Of a DNA stretch of 64,000 nt, positions 1 through 11,008 are shown in pieces. The first letter of the stretch is position 1. Each line of letters begins with the position of its first letter. The notes under the pieces are model-generated. The model did no database searches and had not been told where the DNA came from. It was given only the letters and a program-made list of their open reading frames with translations. A program made the position numbers and the translations under genes. Source of the DNA: Carya illinoinensis (Eukaryota; Streptophyta; Magnoliopsida; Fagales; Juglandaceae); assembly GCF_018687715.1 (NCBI RefSeq), contig NC_056758.1:19268501-19332500 (forward strand), in the 5' to 3' direction.

Positions 1-342
1 CAGGGGCCTTGGTAATCTTTGAAAACATTTTTACAACATGATCATAATTGTACTTTTTCCACCATTTTATAGAGACTTGGCGGGCCAAGAACATAATGTT
101 TTTGAGAGAATGATAAGGTTTAATGACATATTCTCACTTTATGATCCAATTTAATTTGATTTTAAGAAGAAAAAAAAAGGAGAAGTGGTGGACAGTGTGA
201 TAATGAAGGTGGATAATCGTTTTGTAATGTAAAAGCCTGAAGACTCACCTGGAGAGGTGGAGGGAGAATGAGAGATTCTGGTCCAAACTGAGCCCACCAT
301 AATAAGAACCAACGTGGTAAAGTTTTAATTTCCTATAATTTA
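1..342. other. No recognisable gene
   Basis: I see no coding region or clear repeat structure here. The stretch is AT-rich and lies downstream, in the minus direction, of the decayed pararetroviral block that follows. It may be the continuation of that element, but nothing in the sequence proves it. Confidence 0.4.
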
Positions 343-1122
343 TCAAAATGGAGAAATCAGGAATAACACAAATTCTTGTTTTGTCGTAAGAATGTTTTTG
401 TTCCATGCTTGTTGATGATCATAATAATCGAAATAAGGAGGATCATATGGCTGAGAAAATCTTCTTGTCAAATATGGGTTTTTTCCCCACTGTTCTAGAG
501 TAAGAACATGTTTAATGGTAATTTTGTGGAATGCAATAATCGAAGTTGCAAGTGGAGAAAGTTGAGATTGTAGAGAACAGGGGATTTCAGAAATAATAAT
601 TGAATTTGTGTCTACTAAAATAAATTCATAAAAGTTCTGGGTCTTGGTAATGTTTTGGGAAACATAATGCCAATCTGGTAATAGAAAAGCGTCAAGTAAT
701 TTTTGAGGTTCATATAAATGTTGTAATTCTGATTCAATAGGAAAGACTGGATGCCAATGGGTTTTGAAGATAATAGGAGTTACAGAGGGCTGAGATAATG
801 GTGGAGGATTAATAATTTGAGAATGAGAAGAACCAGAAGAAGAAACAGCTTTTGAGTATGTAGGTAATTTTGGAGAGGATAATGACAAAAATGGATTATA
901 GGATAGCCTAATGTTTTGTGGTAATGTCCATACTACTGTATAGGGTTTGGTGTGATGGAAGGACAAGGTGAAGAATAAGGAGGAGAAGGTGGTTCGGCAT
1001 AGGAGGATTTGGATTTCACTTTGGACTTTAAGGAAGACATGATTTTTCCTGTAAGAATTCTCGAGATAGAAAATCATGAAGAGAATTAGAATCTCCTTTA
1101 ATATGCTCAATATCAAAATCAA
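343..1122 (-). pseudogene. Caulimovirid polyprotein downstream region, remnant
   Basis: A 259-codon open frame lies just after the RNase H remnant and overlaps its end. It is rich in Pro, Ser and Tyr in the first half. The second half, around a DWHYVSQN motif and a QAWNK motif, resembles the conserved region of unknown function that follows RT-RNase H in many integrated plant pararetroviral polyproteins. The first 30 or so codons are probably read in the wrong frame relative to the ancestor, because they overlap the RNase H remnant. No start codon or promoter can be assigned. Confidence 0.5.
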
Positions 1123-1445
1123 AAATACTTAAAATAGGTTTCCATCTTATAAAAATTTGTTTAGTAGCCAAGCTTTTAACATCTTTAATTAAAACTTCCT
1201 TGGCTGATTTACAATCAATTCTAAATAAAAAATTTTGATTCAAAAGATTATCTTAAAATTTAGAAATGCATAACACAATAGCTAAAATTTCTTTTTTAAT
1301 AATACTATAATTCTTTTGAGTAGGATTCCAGCATCCTGAATGGAATCGAATAATCTGTTCCTTTTCATCAGATAATTTTTGTTTCAAAATTCCTCCATAA
1401 CCAAAATCGGAGGCATCTGTTTTAATAATTTTAAAAGCGTTAGGA
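1028..1445 (-). pseudogene. Caulimovirid RNase H remnant
   Basis: The minus strand encodes the three RNase H acidic blocks in order: TDAS near 1,415, KKEILAIV near 1,290 and IDCKSA near 1,207. A stop codon interrupts the frame near 1,252, just before the piece that stays open from 1,243 to 1,028. The C-terminal motif of the open piece (LHDFLSREF) is the usual end of RNase H in this group. It lies directly downstream of the reverse transcriptase remnant. Non-functional. Confidence 0.7.
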
Positions 1446-1599
1446 GTTGGGAGTCCTAAGCATGGTAATTTCTATGTCATGGGCCTTTATTTGTTTTATA
1501 ATATTTATATGTTTTTCTATCCATGAGGTGAATTCTTTTTTAATCTTTTGAATAATGGTTTACATAACGGCCTAAGTGTTTGATAAAAATCAACAACAT

Positions 1600-2350
1600 A
1601 AATTAAATTTCCTAGAAATCTTTGTAGTTGTTACTTATCCTTTATTTCATCGGGGAATTTATTAGCAAATTCTATAGCCCTACTTATTGGGGTAATAGTT
1701 CATTGATAAATATCATGTCTAAGGAATCTAATCTTGTTTTGGAATAATTTAACTTTAGATGATAAAACTACTAATCCATTTTGTTTAATGATTTAGACAA
1801 AAATATTTAAATGTTTCCAATGTTGTTCAATTGATAAAGAGAAATGCGTAAATATTTCATTCATAATATTTTGAAATTCACTATGAGCATTTTTTAATCC
1901 GAATGGCATAACATTCCATTCATAATGTCCAAATGAGACTGTAAATGTAATTTTGTATCTATCTTTTTCAGCAATCTGGATTTGCCAAAATCCACTTTTC
2001 ATATCAAATTTTGAAAATATAGTAGCAGCATAAAGTCGGAAGAATAACTCTTTTTTATTCAGAATAGGGTATCTGATCCATTGTAAAAATTTATTTAAAG
2101 GCTTATAATTTATGACTAATCTAGGAACACCTTCTTCTAATTCTGTTTTTTTTTTTACATAAAAATTAACACAACTCTATGGTGATTTGCTCTGTCTAAT
2201 AAGTCCTTTAATTAATGAATCATTAATTTTTTGTTTACAAAATTCTAATAATTCCCTATTATTTAAATGGGTTTGGCCTTAGTAAGAATATTCTTTTCAG
2301 AAAATTATTTTTCATAAGGTAATTCAACTATATGTTGTTTTCTATTCCAA
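1600..2350 (-). pseudogene. Caulimovirid reverse transcriptase remnant
   Basis: The piece open from 2,002 to 1,793 carries the RT block MKSGFWQIQI and the MPFGLKNA motif typical of Caulimoviridae and related Ty3-type RTs. The catalytic DD block that should follow falls in broken sequence below 1,790 and is not seen intact. Upstream, 2,350-2,003 contains fragments of the finger region in other frames. The enzyme would be inactive. Confidence 0.75.
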
Positions 2351-2639
2351 AAAGCATTAGGTAAATTAGAATATACTTTTTTTTCAATTATATTTTTAAA
2401 ATTATTAATTTTTTGAATTAATAAATGATCTTTTAATTGTTTTTCAATTCTTTTATATTTTAATTTTTGTTTTAAGAAATTTATTTGTTTTTCTTTTCTT
2501 TTGATTTTAACTTTTGTTAAAAAATCGATTTCTTTAGCTAATGAGGTTTCTTTTAAGAAATTAATTTCTCTTGAAACTGAAGGGAATAAAAATTTAAATT
2601 GAATTTCTTTTCCTAATACTTTAGTAGAAATTCATTCTT

Positions 2640-2960
2640 CTATTATAGAGAAATTGTAAAGTAGAGCAAGAAATGGGTTTCTTAATATTACTTTGGTATT
2701 GATGTTTTTTACTACAATGAAGGTTGTTTTAAAACAAATTCCACCACTACATATATGTGCATTTGATAATTTATAACTTATGTTTAATTTTGCTCCATTA
2801 GTTTGAGATAATGTCTCTTTTATTTTTTCAAAATATTTAGAGGGTATTATCTATTCTTGTATGCAGTTTAGATCTGCACCTATATATAATAAATCTATTG
2901 CAGAAAACGAGAACTCTTCATTAATAGAAATAGTTACTTCAGTTATACCATTTTTGAAAA
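2640..2960 (-). pseudogene. Caulimovirid aspartic protease remnant
   Basis: The minus strand reads a protease-like block with the motif GADLNCIQE near 2,870 in place of the canonical D-T/S-G-A-D. The first Asp has been lost, since the preceding codons read LLYIGAD. A second block with CFKT and N-PFLALLYN follows, as expected for the rest of the domain. Stops and frame changes show that it is dead. Confidence 0.55.
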
Positions 2961-3599
2961 TTCATCTTATTAAATATATTTATAAAATTATCTGATTCCT
3001 CTTTAATAATTTTTGCTGAGCTTTCTCTTTGTTCTCTTTTAGGATTGTCACTAGTTTTATCTATTTTTAATAGTATAATTTTTTATAATAATTGTTCATT
3101 AGAAACTTCAAGTTTGGTATTGGAAGATTTCAAATTTCAAATTTCTTTATTTATTTCATTAATTTCTTGTTGTAAGTCCTTTAAAGTAATATTTTATTTT
3201 TCTGATTGGAATATATTTACTATTTCTAAAAAATCATATGATGAGAGGGTTGAATTAGGTTCAGAAGTTTTGGGATTAGTAAAAGTATCTTTTAATTTTT
3301 CAAAGTATTCTTTTCTTTCCTGTGGATTATTAATTTTATCTATTAATTCTAATATAATATTTTCATATGACGATAATACATTAATAGTTATATTACAGAT
3401 ATAATTATTTTTATCTAGACAATTACAAATATGAATCTCATCTTCTTTTGACTCGTTATTAGAAGATTGTTCTGAGAAACTCGATTCTTTTAATTGATAG
3501 ATTTCATCTTTTTCTAAAAAGATTTCATCTTCTTCACTTGATTGTATAAAAATATTTAGTAATTTTTCTTTTACTTCTTCAAGTATATGTAATTCATTA

Positions 3600-4100
3600 A
3601 TTTCTTTTTTAACCTTACAATTTGAGCATAATGTCTAACATTTCAACATTTATAACATACAATTTGTTTTTTCTTTTTATTAAACCTTTTTCTACCCTTT
3701 ACTAGCTTATTATATACTTGTTTTTCTTTTGGCTTTTTGTAAGGTTTTTTATATTTTATTTTCTTAGTTGGATAAATTTTATAAATTTTCTTTCCCTTTT
3801 TATATCTTCTAGAAAGAGCTAATAATGAAAAATAATCAAACTATTCACAAAATGTACCTAATTCTTTATTAGCAAATTTTTTTTCTTTTTTTATTTACTT
3901 TTTTAATCTTAAGTCGTTGCACATAATCAGACCAGTTTTATTAATAGAAGATATTATATCTCCATATGTGAGATTAATAAAATCAATGGTACCATCTGAT
4001 TTTACTAAAGATTCTCGTACCTTTTGGGCGAAATAATATGGAAATCCGGCTGTGAACTTTTCCTTCCAGTATGGTTGTTGGCAGTCATCTCTAATCATAA
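3600..4100 (-). pseudogene. Caulimovirid capsid and zinc-knuckle remnant
   Basis: The piece open from 4,098 to 3,895 contains YWKEKF, a block around SDGTIDF and LTYGDIIS, and a MCNDLRL ending, all features of the C-terminal core of caulimovirid capsid proteins. Near 3,660-3,610 the same strand reads CYKC, a stop, then RHYAQIV, a damaged C-X2-C-X4-H-X4-C nucleic-acid-binding knuckle. The region up to about 4,450 probably holds the rest of the capsid, but it is too broken to read. Confidence 0.6.
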
Positions 4101-4467
4101 CTTTAGTTAGAAAGATATCTTTATACCATCTAAAATCGGATAATCTAGGACATCTTAAATTGATTAATAAATCAATAGTTCTTTCTTTAAATTGAAAATG
4201 ATCACCTACAAAATGTTTTTTTAATATAAATATTAAAATATTAACAGCATCTTCTATTTGTTGACCATCTTCTGTCTTAATCTCTTAAATATTTTTATCA
4301 TATTTATAAGCACTTAATATTCTTCTATTGCAACTTATCTACTTCTATATATATGATATCTTTCCATCGTTGAGCAATAATCTAATCTCATTAATAATTG
4401 TTTTTCTTTAAGGTATTTTATCATTTCTATTAAATTATTTAATTCAAGTCTTAGATTATATTCTAAA

Positions 4468-4964
4468 TGTAACAGCCCGCTAGAAATTTAATTGTGGAAT
4501 TTTTATTGGATTTAGGAATCTCGTAAAGACCCCATAAGTTTTCACGAATCTATTAATCATATAGGTTTTAGTCTAACCACATAGTTAGTGTTATTGCTCA
4601 CTATGGTATCAGAAGTGTGTTTTTGATTATTGGAGATAGTTAAAAGTGTCAAAATGTATTATGATTTGTGCTATTAAACTCGGTGGATTATTTAAGGTAT
4701 TATGACGCAATAACTTTTTTTTATATTTTTGGACAAAACGTCTGTTCGAAATTGTGATTTTATTTTTAGGGTCACTTTGGCGCTTTTTTTTTTATATAAA
4801 CGATTTTCACTGTAGTTTGAAAATCACAGTATAGAATATCCAAATTAAGTTAGGAAGGTTTTAATTGGACACATGGAAAGATCTTAACCACCTCACTTTT
4901 CCAAGTCTACACTCCACCTTTAGAAAATATCTTGAGCTGATTTTTGTGGATATTATTGAGTAAA
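4468..4964. mobile_element. Truncated LTR fragment, second family
   Basis: The stretch begins with TGTAACAGCCCGCT, a start common to several plant Ty3-type LTRs, and differs from the LTR family that follows at 4,965. It contains no coding region. Its other end appears to be cut by the insertion of that next LTR. Family assignment is tentative. Confidence 0.4.
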
Positions 4965-6090
4965 TATGACGCCCCCAAATCCCCACGCACGAACACGAGG
5001 AAATCGAGACGTCCGGATGGTGACATTACGGGTCACCACCCTATCGACGAGTACCAAGTGTGTGTATAAGCAACAAATGTGCACAAAGAAACACGCAGCG
5101 GATAGCAAAGTCATAAACTAAGTACTAGAATTTTTCTTAGTTTAATACAAAACTGTTCAAAATATACATATTAAAATATTACAAATCATAGATATAGTTT
5201 TAAAACCAACAACAAAGCTTAAACTTCAACTCAATACTCCGACGAAGCCGCATCCTCGGGCTCAGCCTCCACCTCTTCCTCGATCTTTGCATCAAAATCT
5301 ACGGTACCAAAAAAGGTGCCGCAGGTAAGTAAGATCCAAACACCACCAGATAAAAGTATATTAAAACTCAAACAATATGCATGAAAGAAAAGCCAATGCA
5401 CATGACCGGTAAAACCATATTTTTTCACGCACGCCAAAAACCCATTTGGCTAAAAAACATAACTTTTAAAACCAGTCTCGCCATTATCCCAGATAATGGC
5501 CTAAATCAAAACCACCCACCATTTTCCCAGAAAATGGATCACATAGCCTCAAACCAAAACTCGCCATTTTCCCAGAAAATGGCCCGTAACCAAAACCATA
5601 AAACCAATCCAATTATTGCATGCACCATGATCTCCCATAGGGATCATCCGCACACCCTGGCTCTGTGCCACACCGAAGGTAACGACTACGCGTGTGACAC
5701 CTAAACGAGCGATGCCCAGTACTCGCGCCCAACGCATCCCTGGACAGGCCATCCTCTAGTCCCCGCCACTCTAGGGACCACGGAGTCGACACGACAACAT
5801 TACCGTATCGTGCGATCCGGTCGTCGCCCAGCGACAACCCAGGGGATGTCACTTAGTATTATCCACTCCCGAGTGACCAGAGGAGCTCCACCAAGATAAT
5901 ACCCTATCCCGGCTTGGGGTCGTGATACACACGCACTCGAAAATCCATTTACGCCAATAAAACATGATTTTTATCAATTTAAATAAAATGCACGTGCATG
6001 CACCATGTAAATGCAACCTCAAGGCACAAAACAACCAACCAATCACAAATCAATAAACCAAGCAACTCCGTCTTCAATCCATCTGACCCC
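4965..6090 (-). mobile_element. Truncated LTR of the Ty3 chromovirus family
   Basis: The sequence starts TATGACGCCCCC and follows the LTR of the intact element at 48,519-57,759 for about 1.1 kb. It includes the antisense CAGGTAAGTAA motif near 5,323, the GATCATCC block and the end of the GTCGTGATACACACGC region. After about 6,090 the similarity stops abruptly, so the U3 half (in the minus-strand sense) is missing. It forms the left end of a non-coding LTR-flanked element ending at 10,355. Confidence 0.65.
5231..5437 (-). other. LTR-resident open frame with acidic tail
   Basis: This frame runs through a hydrophobic stretch (AYCLSFNILLSGGVWILLTCG) to an acidic tail containing VDFDAKIEEEVEAEPEDAA. 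It corresponds to the open frames in the other LTR copies of this family. There is no ATG at its beginning (the first codon is TTG), so initiation is unclear. A fifth copy of the tail, VDFDAEVEEEEAEPKEAA, can be read on the minus strand near 8,605-8,545. Confidence 0.35.
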
Positions 6091-8237
6091 CATCTAATCT
6101 TGCAATAACTAAACTCACTATAAACTACCATTGACTTCATCTAAATATAATCGAAACGCTCTTGGTAACTCACCCACCTACTCGTACCCTCAAAAACTCT
6201 ACTATTAAAACTTCTAATTCCTTCAATCGCACATCACAAATAAACCTCAATACAGGCCATATTGTTTAAATCTTCAATCCATCAAAAACTATTGAACAAC
6301 ACTCATGGATCCTAATGCTTTATTACCTCATAAATATGGTTAAGCTACCCACCGTTGATGCCTAAGTTTCAACTTCCAAGATTTTATCATACACCACACA
6401 TGGTGACCTAACAATTTCTTTTCAAGTTAAATAATAATATCCCTAATTCTCCCAACTGGATACTTGATCTCCAAAGAAAAGTATAGCCTCACAAATTTAA
6501 ATTCCTATGACTTCAAGTCACAATTAATTCTCAAGATAAACACAACAGTTGTTACAAACCATCATTCCAATGGGTAACTTGCTTCGACTGCACATTCCAT
6601 TCAACTTACCAAACAACTCAAAGTCAATATCTCTTGAATTTAATATTATCACACAGATTCCTCTTCAACTCCTACCAAGCCAAAAATAAATGAGACTAGG
6701 ACCAGCACACTCCGAAATCCATACATACTTATCATTACTACTCATCGATCTCATGCACTCTTAGCCAACACCAATAATTATTCAAACGTACAAGTGATCC
6801 ATTACCACATTTCCATCATTTGGACTTATATCCTTAACTCAATAAGAATCATTCCTGAATCTACTCAACTTATATTCTTAAATCAGCAACTAGCCATTGC
6901 TTAAAGTTTGGTATCAAGAATGACCTTAAACCTGCTAAGAATCTATTCCCAAAAGTCTACGGATCATATAGCCTCAAATTCAATCGTATTCAATATCAAC
7001 ACAATCTACTATTTCCAACACCCTGATGGACCTATATCTTTCGAGTCGATAAAATCATTTCCTAAAATCTGCTACTACAACCTCGAGTTAATAATAATTA
7101 TTTTCTAAACTAGTTTGATTTCTTCAATAATCAAAGAAATACACGAACTAGATCATTACCTTCAATCCTAAAAGAAATCTACTCTAGAAAAATTTTCATA
7201 TCAATAACTCAACTCTAATCAACCCCATTTTAATGGTTACAAACTAATCACTCACTAAAGTAGATCAAGCTACAACACTAAGTCTGTAAAACTAAGAACT
7301 CAAATCTTATTATAAATCAGTCCTTTAACTCTGCAATTCTAAAACCTTAAATCAAATAAGAATCATCTTCCGGAACTTCTAAGATCAATGAACTTACATC
7401 CCATAATAGAACAATCGACTCCCAAATCTTTCAAAATCTAAAACATTAATGGATAATAAATCATTTTCTGAAATCCTCAAGATCGATGGCTTTAAATCTA
7501 AAACATTCGCCGTAAAAAAGCTTGTAGATTCTAAAGCCCCAAATGTTATCAAACTGTTTATCAAAGTCGGCAAAACCTAAAACTTCTAATTTAAGTAATC
7601 CTTCAAATGCTTGTTGAACCTATCACCTTAAATCCCATAAACTTGTTTCATAAAATTTATAGGGCCTCAAACCTTTGGTGAACTTGTCATAAATCTATCC
7701 TTGAAGTTCGTTGAACCTACACTCTCCTATTCTATAGCCTCGTTACATAAATTCTACAAAACCTTGACCTCAATCATCTTAAGCAACTTAAAGCTAATTC
7801 CTCTCCTCATTGTGACGTGAGTTCCCACCTTACAAAGATTGACTAAACCATGACATTCCCTTCATACCTTAACATCATAAAAGCAAACCACATCGCTAAG
7901 AATTCAAGCCTACTACACTAAATGTTTATGCCTAATAATAGTATTCTCGATTATACCGCCTTCCTACCATAGCGTAACCCTTAACCCCAATTTCAACTAT
8001 GAACAAAACAAATCAAAATAAATAAAACATACTTTCAATTTAAATAAGATCAAATAAACCAAACAAAACCAAATCAAATGGAATTAAATCAAATAAAATA
8101 GAATCAAGTTAGATAAAAAAAAAAAACAATTCAAATTAAATAAATAAAACAATTTCAACTCAAACTTTTGAAACTTTCTGGTACTCCACCTATGGGACAT
8201 GTGGTTTTATCCAGACCTGAACTGCTCTGATACCACC
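6091..8237 (-). mobile_element. Non-coding interior of a LARD-like element
   Basis: I find no gag or pol sequence in this 2.1-kb AT-rich stretch. The only coding-like frames are short and unrelated to any family. The last 80 bases before 8,238 (a GGTACT block, GGGACATGTGGTTTTA and the primer-binding site) match the leader of the intact Ty3 element at 55,600-55,682. The stretch is therefore the interior of a non-autonomous relative that kept its leader and lost its genes. Confidence 0.55.
8224..8235 (-). other. Primer-binding site (initiator tRNA-Met)
   Basis: On the minus strand the 12 bases read TGGTATCAGAGC, complementary to the 3' end of plant initiator methionine tRNA. They lie two bases from the LTR that starts at 8,238, the normal position for priming of minus-strand DNA synthesis. 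Confidence 0.8.
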
Positions 8238-10355
8238 TATGACGCCCCCAACTCCCATGTACAGACACTTATAAATCGAGGCATCGGAATGATGATAACA
8301 CAGGTCACACATCCCATCGCCAAGTGCCAAGTATGTGTACATGCAACAAGTGTACAATAAAATCACATAGGGGATAATAACATTCTTATAACTAAGTACC
8401 AGAATTTTTGTTCAAATACAAACTCATTTAAAGTACACATAAGAAAATATTACAAGTCGCAAATATCGTTCAAACCAAATTACAAGACATACAAACTAGT
8501 AGAGATAACTTATAACATAAAGGACTCCAACTCAATAATCTGGCGGAGCCGCCTCCTTGGGCTCAGCCTCCTCCTCCTCAACCTCTGCATCAAAATCTAC
8601 GGTACCAAAAATGGTGCCGCAGGTAAGTAATAATCCAAAAGTCACAAGATAAAATATATTAAACTCAACAATATGCATGAAAAGAATGCCAAATGCACAT
8701 ATCCCATAAATCTACATTTTTGCACGCATGCCAAAAGTCCCATTTGGCCCTAAAGATAATTCCTTTCTAACTCACGCCAAAAGTCACATTTGGACCAAAT
8801 CCAATTTCGAATCAATATCCAATTTATCTGAATGCACCATGACCTCCCCTAGGGGTCATCCGCACATCCTGGCTCCCGTTGTCACACCACGGGTAACGAC
8901 CATGCGTGTGACTTCGTAACGAGCGATGCCCAGTTCTGTGCCCCGTGGGTACATAGCCAAGCATCTTCTAACCCTCGCCAACAAAGGGACACGGAGTCGG
9001 TACGAAAGCGTTACCATCCCACCCGCTCCCGTTGTTACCTAGTGACAACCCAGGGGACGTCACTCAGTATATTACGCTCCCGAGTGACTAGAGGAGCTCC
9101 ACCGAGATAATGCCCCATCTCGACTTGGGATCGTGATACACACGCACTCGAAAATCCATTTACACAGGTAAAACTAGTTTTTCTCAATTTAATACATGCA
9201 CATGAATGCACCATGCAATGCACACCTCAAGATACAATTTATCCAACATAACTCAACATCAACAATAACCAAATTAGTCCGAAATAACCAACTAGTCAAT
9301 GAATTTATTGTAAAAATAATAATATATTAAAATCTAAAACAGAGTTTGAAAAATGCTTACAGCGCTATATAATAATTTCTGAAGGATCAATGAGCTGAAA
9401 AGAGTAAAGAGAAAGCAACGTAACAGTGTAAAATACACTGTGGCCGTGGGTTGTAAAATACCCACTTTTGAATGGGGACAAACCAAGACTTGGGATTGAT
9501 AGAGAATGACCTAGAGGTCTTTATGAAACTAATAAAACTGAGAATGGGCCGTGGGTGGTAGAAGAAATGGCGGTGGAAGCAAAAATTGGCAAAAACAAAG
9601 ATGAGCTCGTGGGGGCTACTCTGGCAATGGATCGGAGTTGGAAATAGGTGGTTTAGGACGGCAAGAGGTAACTGATGATGTGGTGAAGAGGTGGTGGGCG
9701 GACGTGGAACGACCGCAGTGAAATAGTACAAAAACCGTGCGGCTTCTAGGAGCTCGTGGCGGCTAACGGTGGTTTGGATGGAGGTGAAATTTGGTGGGGA
9801 GGTGCACCGGCTGGAGGGGAAGATTTATGGGTGGGTGGTGTCGTACACGTCGCTGGCGAGCGGTGGTTCTGGGCGGTTGAACGAAAACGGATGGAAATGG
9901 AGAAGAGAGAGTGTCGCGTGCACGGGAGGAAAGTGGGAAGAAAAAGAAAGAAAAAGAGAAAGAAAAAGAAAAAGAGAAAAAGAAAAAGAGAAAAAGAAAG
10001 ATGTGGAAAAGAAATGAGGTCCAATCCTCCCCTCTAGAGTCCAGAAACTGATCCGAAGAAAACAACTTTAAAAGCTATAAAACGAATAAAATAATTTAAA
10101 TACCACATCAAGTTAAAATATAATAAATAACTAGTAAAAACTAACAACATAATTTTAAATCTAAAAACAAACTAAAATAAATTATACAACAATTTAAACT
10201 CAAAACAATATTTAACATTAAGAAAGCTCTACAAAACAAATATCACAACTAAATAAATTCAATTAAAATACGATAATTTAAAATAGAAGAACTAATATTT
10301 TAATTAAATTAAAATACTCCTTTAGTGAAAATACACGTAAAAACGGGATAGCACA
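8238..10355 (-). mobile_element. Complete LTR, Ty3 chromovirus family
   Basis: This 2.1-kb LTR starts TATGACGCCCCC and ends GGGATAGCACA. It is collinear over its whole length with the two LTRs of the intact element. It has the same GA-rich tract near its end (9,940-10,016), which is pyrimidine-rich in the minus-strand sense and corresponds to U3. With the primer-binding site beside it, it is the 5' LTR of the non-autonomous element. No matching 5-bp target duplication was found between 4,960-4,964 and 10,356-10,360. Confidence 0.75.
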
Positions 10356-11008
10356 CAAGGGTTAGGGGATGCTTGGCTACGTACGCGCAAGGCGCGAAAT
10401 TGTGCATCGCTCGTTACGAAGTCACATGCATGATCGTTACCTATGGTGTGACGAAGGGAGCTAGGGTGTGCAGATGATCCCTAGGGGAGGTCATGGTGCA
10501 TTCGGATAAATTGAATATTGATTCGAAATTGGATTTTGGGCCAAATGAGGCTTTTGGCGTGCGTGCAAAAAATGTGGATTTATGGGATATGTGCATTTGA
10601 CATCCTTTCATACATATTGTTGAGTTTAATATATTTTTATTTTATGGCGTTTAGATTATTACTTACCTGCGTAGATTTTGATGCAGATGTTGAGGAGGAG
10701 GAGGTTGAGCCCGAGGAGGCGGCTCATCCAGAGTTTTGATTTGGAGTCTTTTATGTTAAAAATGATCTCTACTAGTTTTTATGTCTTGTAATTTGGCTTT
10801 GAAACAATATTTGAGACTTGTAATATTTTATTATGTGTGATTTAAACGAGTTTGTTATAAGACTTTTATTATCCGCCGCGTGATTTTATTGTACACTTGT
10901 TGCATGTACACTCACTTGGCACTTGGCGATGTGATGTGTGACTCGTGTTGTCGTCATCCCGACACTTCGATTTCCACATATCCGTACATGGGAGTTGGGG
11001 GCGTCACA
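10356..11008 (+). mobile_element. Inverted LTR fragment of the same family
   Basis: The stretch is the reverse complement of about the first 750 bases of the LTR at 8,238, ending with GGGGGCGTCACA, the reversed LTR start. It joins the end of the opposite LTR directly at 10,355/10,356. No primer-binding site follows at 11,009, so it is the end of a 3' LTR or a truncated solo LTR in plus orientation. One small deletion of 18 bases near 10,670 leaves the acidic open frame in phase. Confidence 0.7.
10518..10739 (+). other. LTR-resident open frame with acidic tail
   Basis: This frame sits in the inverted LTR fragment and ends with VDFDADVEEEEVEPEEAAHP. It is the plus-strand counterpart of the frames at 5,231, 48,778 and 55,943. 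Compared with them it lacks six codons (GTFFGT) without losing phase. It has no conserved ATG start, so I do not claim a separate peptide. The shared open frame is what can be seen. Confidence 0.35.

Larger units (their letters stand above)
343..4450 (-). mobile_element. Endogenous pararetrovirus (Caulimoviridae type), decayed
   Basis: Read on the minus strand, this block holds in order a capsid-like region (about 4,100-3,895), a damaged CCHC knuckle (about 3,660-3,610), an aspartic protease remnant (about 2,960-2,640), reverse transcriptase (about 2,350-1,600), RNase H (about 1,445-1,028) and a downstream conserved open frame (1,122-343). This order matches the polyproteins of Caulimoviridae integrated in plant genomes. 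Stops and frameshifts break every domain, so it is a relic with no expected product. The host is AT-rich here and there are no LTRs around the block, which fits a pararetrovirus better than a Ty3 element. The genus is not settled from sequence alone. Confidence 0.75.

Noticed and set aside
9746..10065. Open frames rich in Lys/Glu/Arg or Phe/Leu/Ser on both strands
   Set aside because: They arise from the GA-rich low-complexity tract of the LTR. The same happens at 50,020-50,418 and 57,177-57,578.
4960..10360. Five-base target duplication around the non-coding LTR element
   Set aside because: GTAAA before 4,965 and CAAGG after 10,355 do not match.
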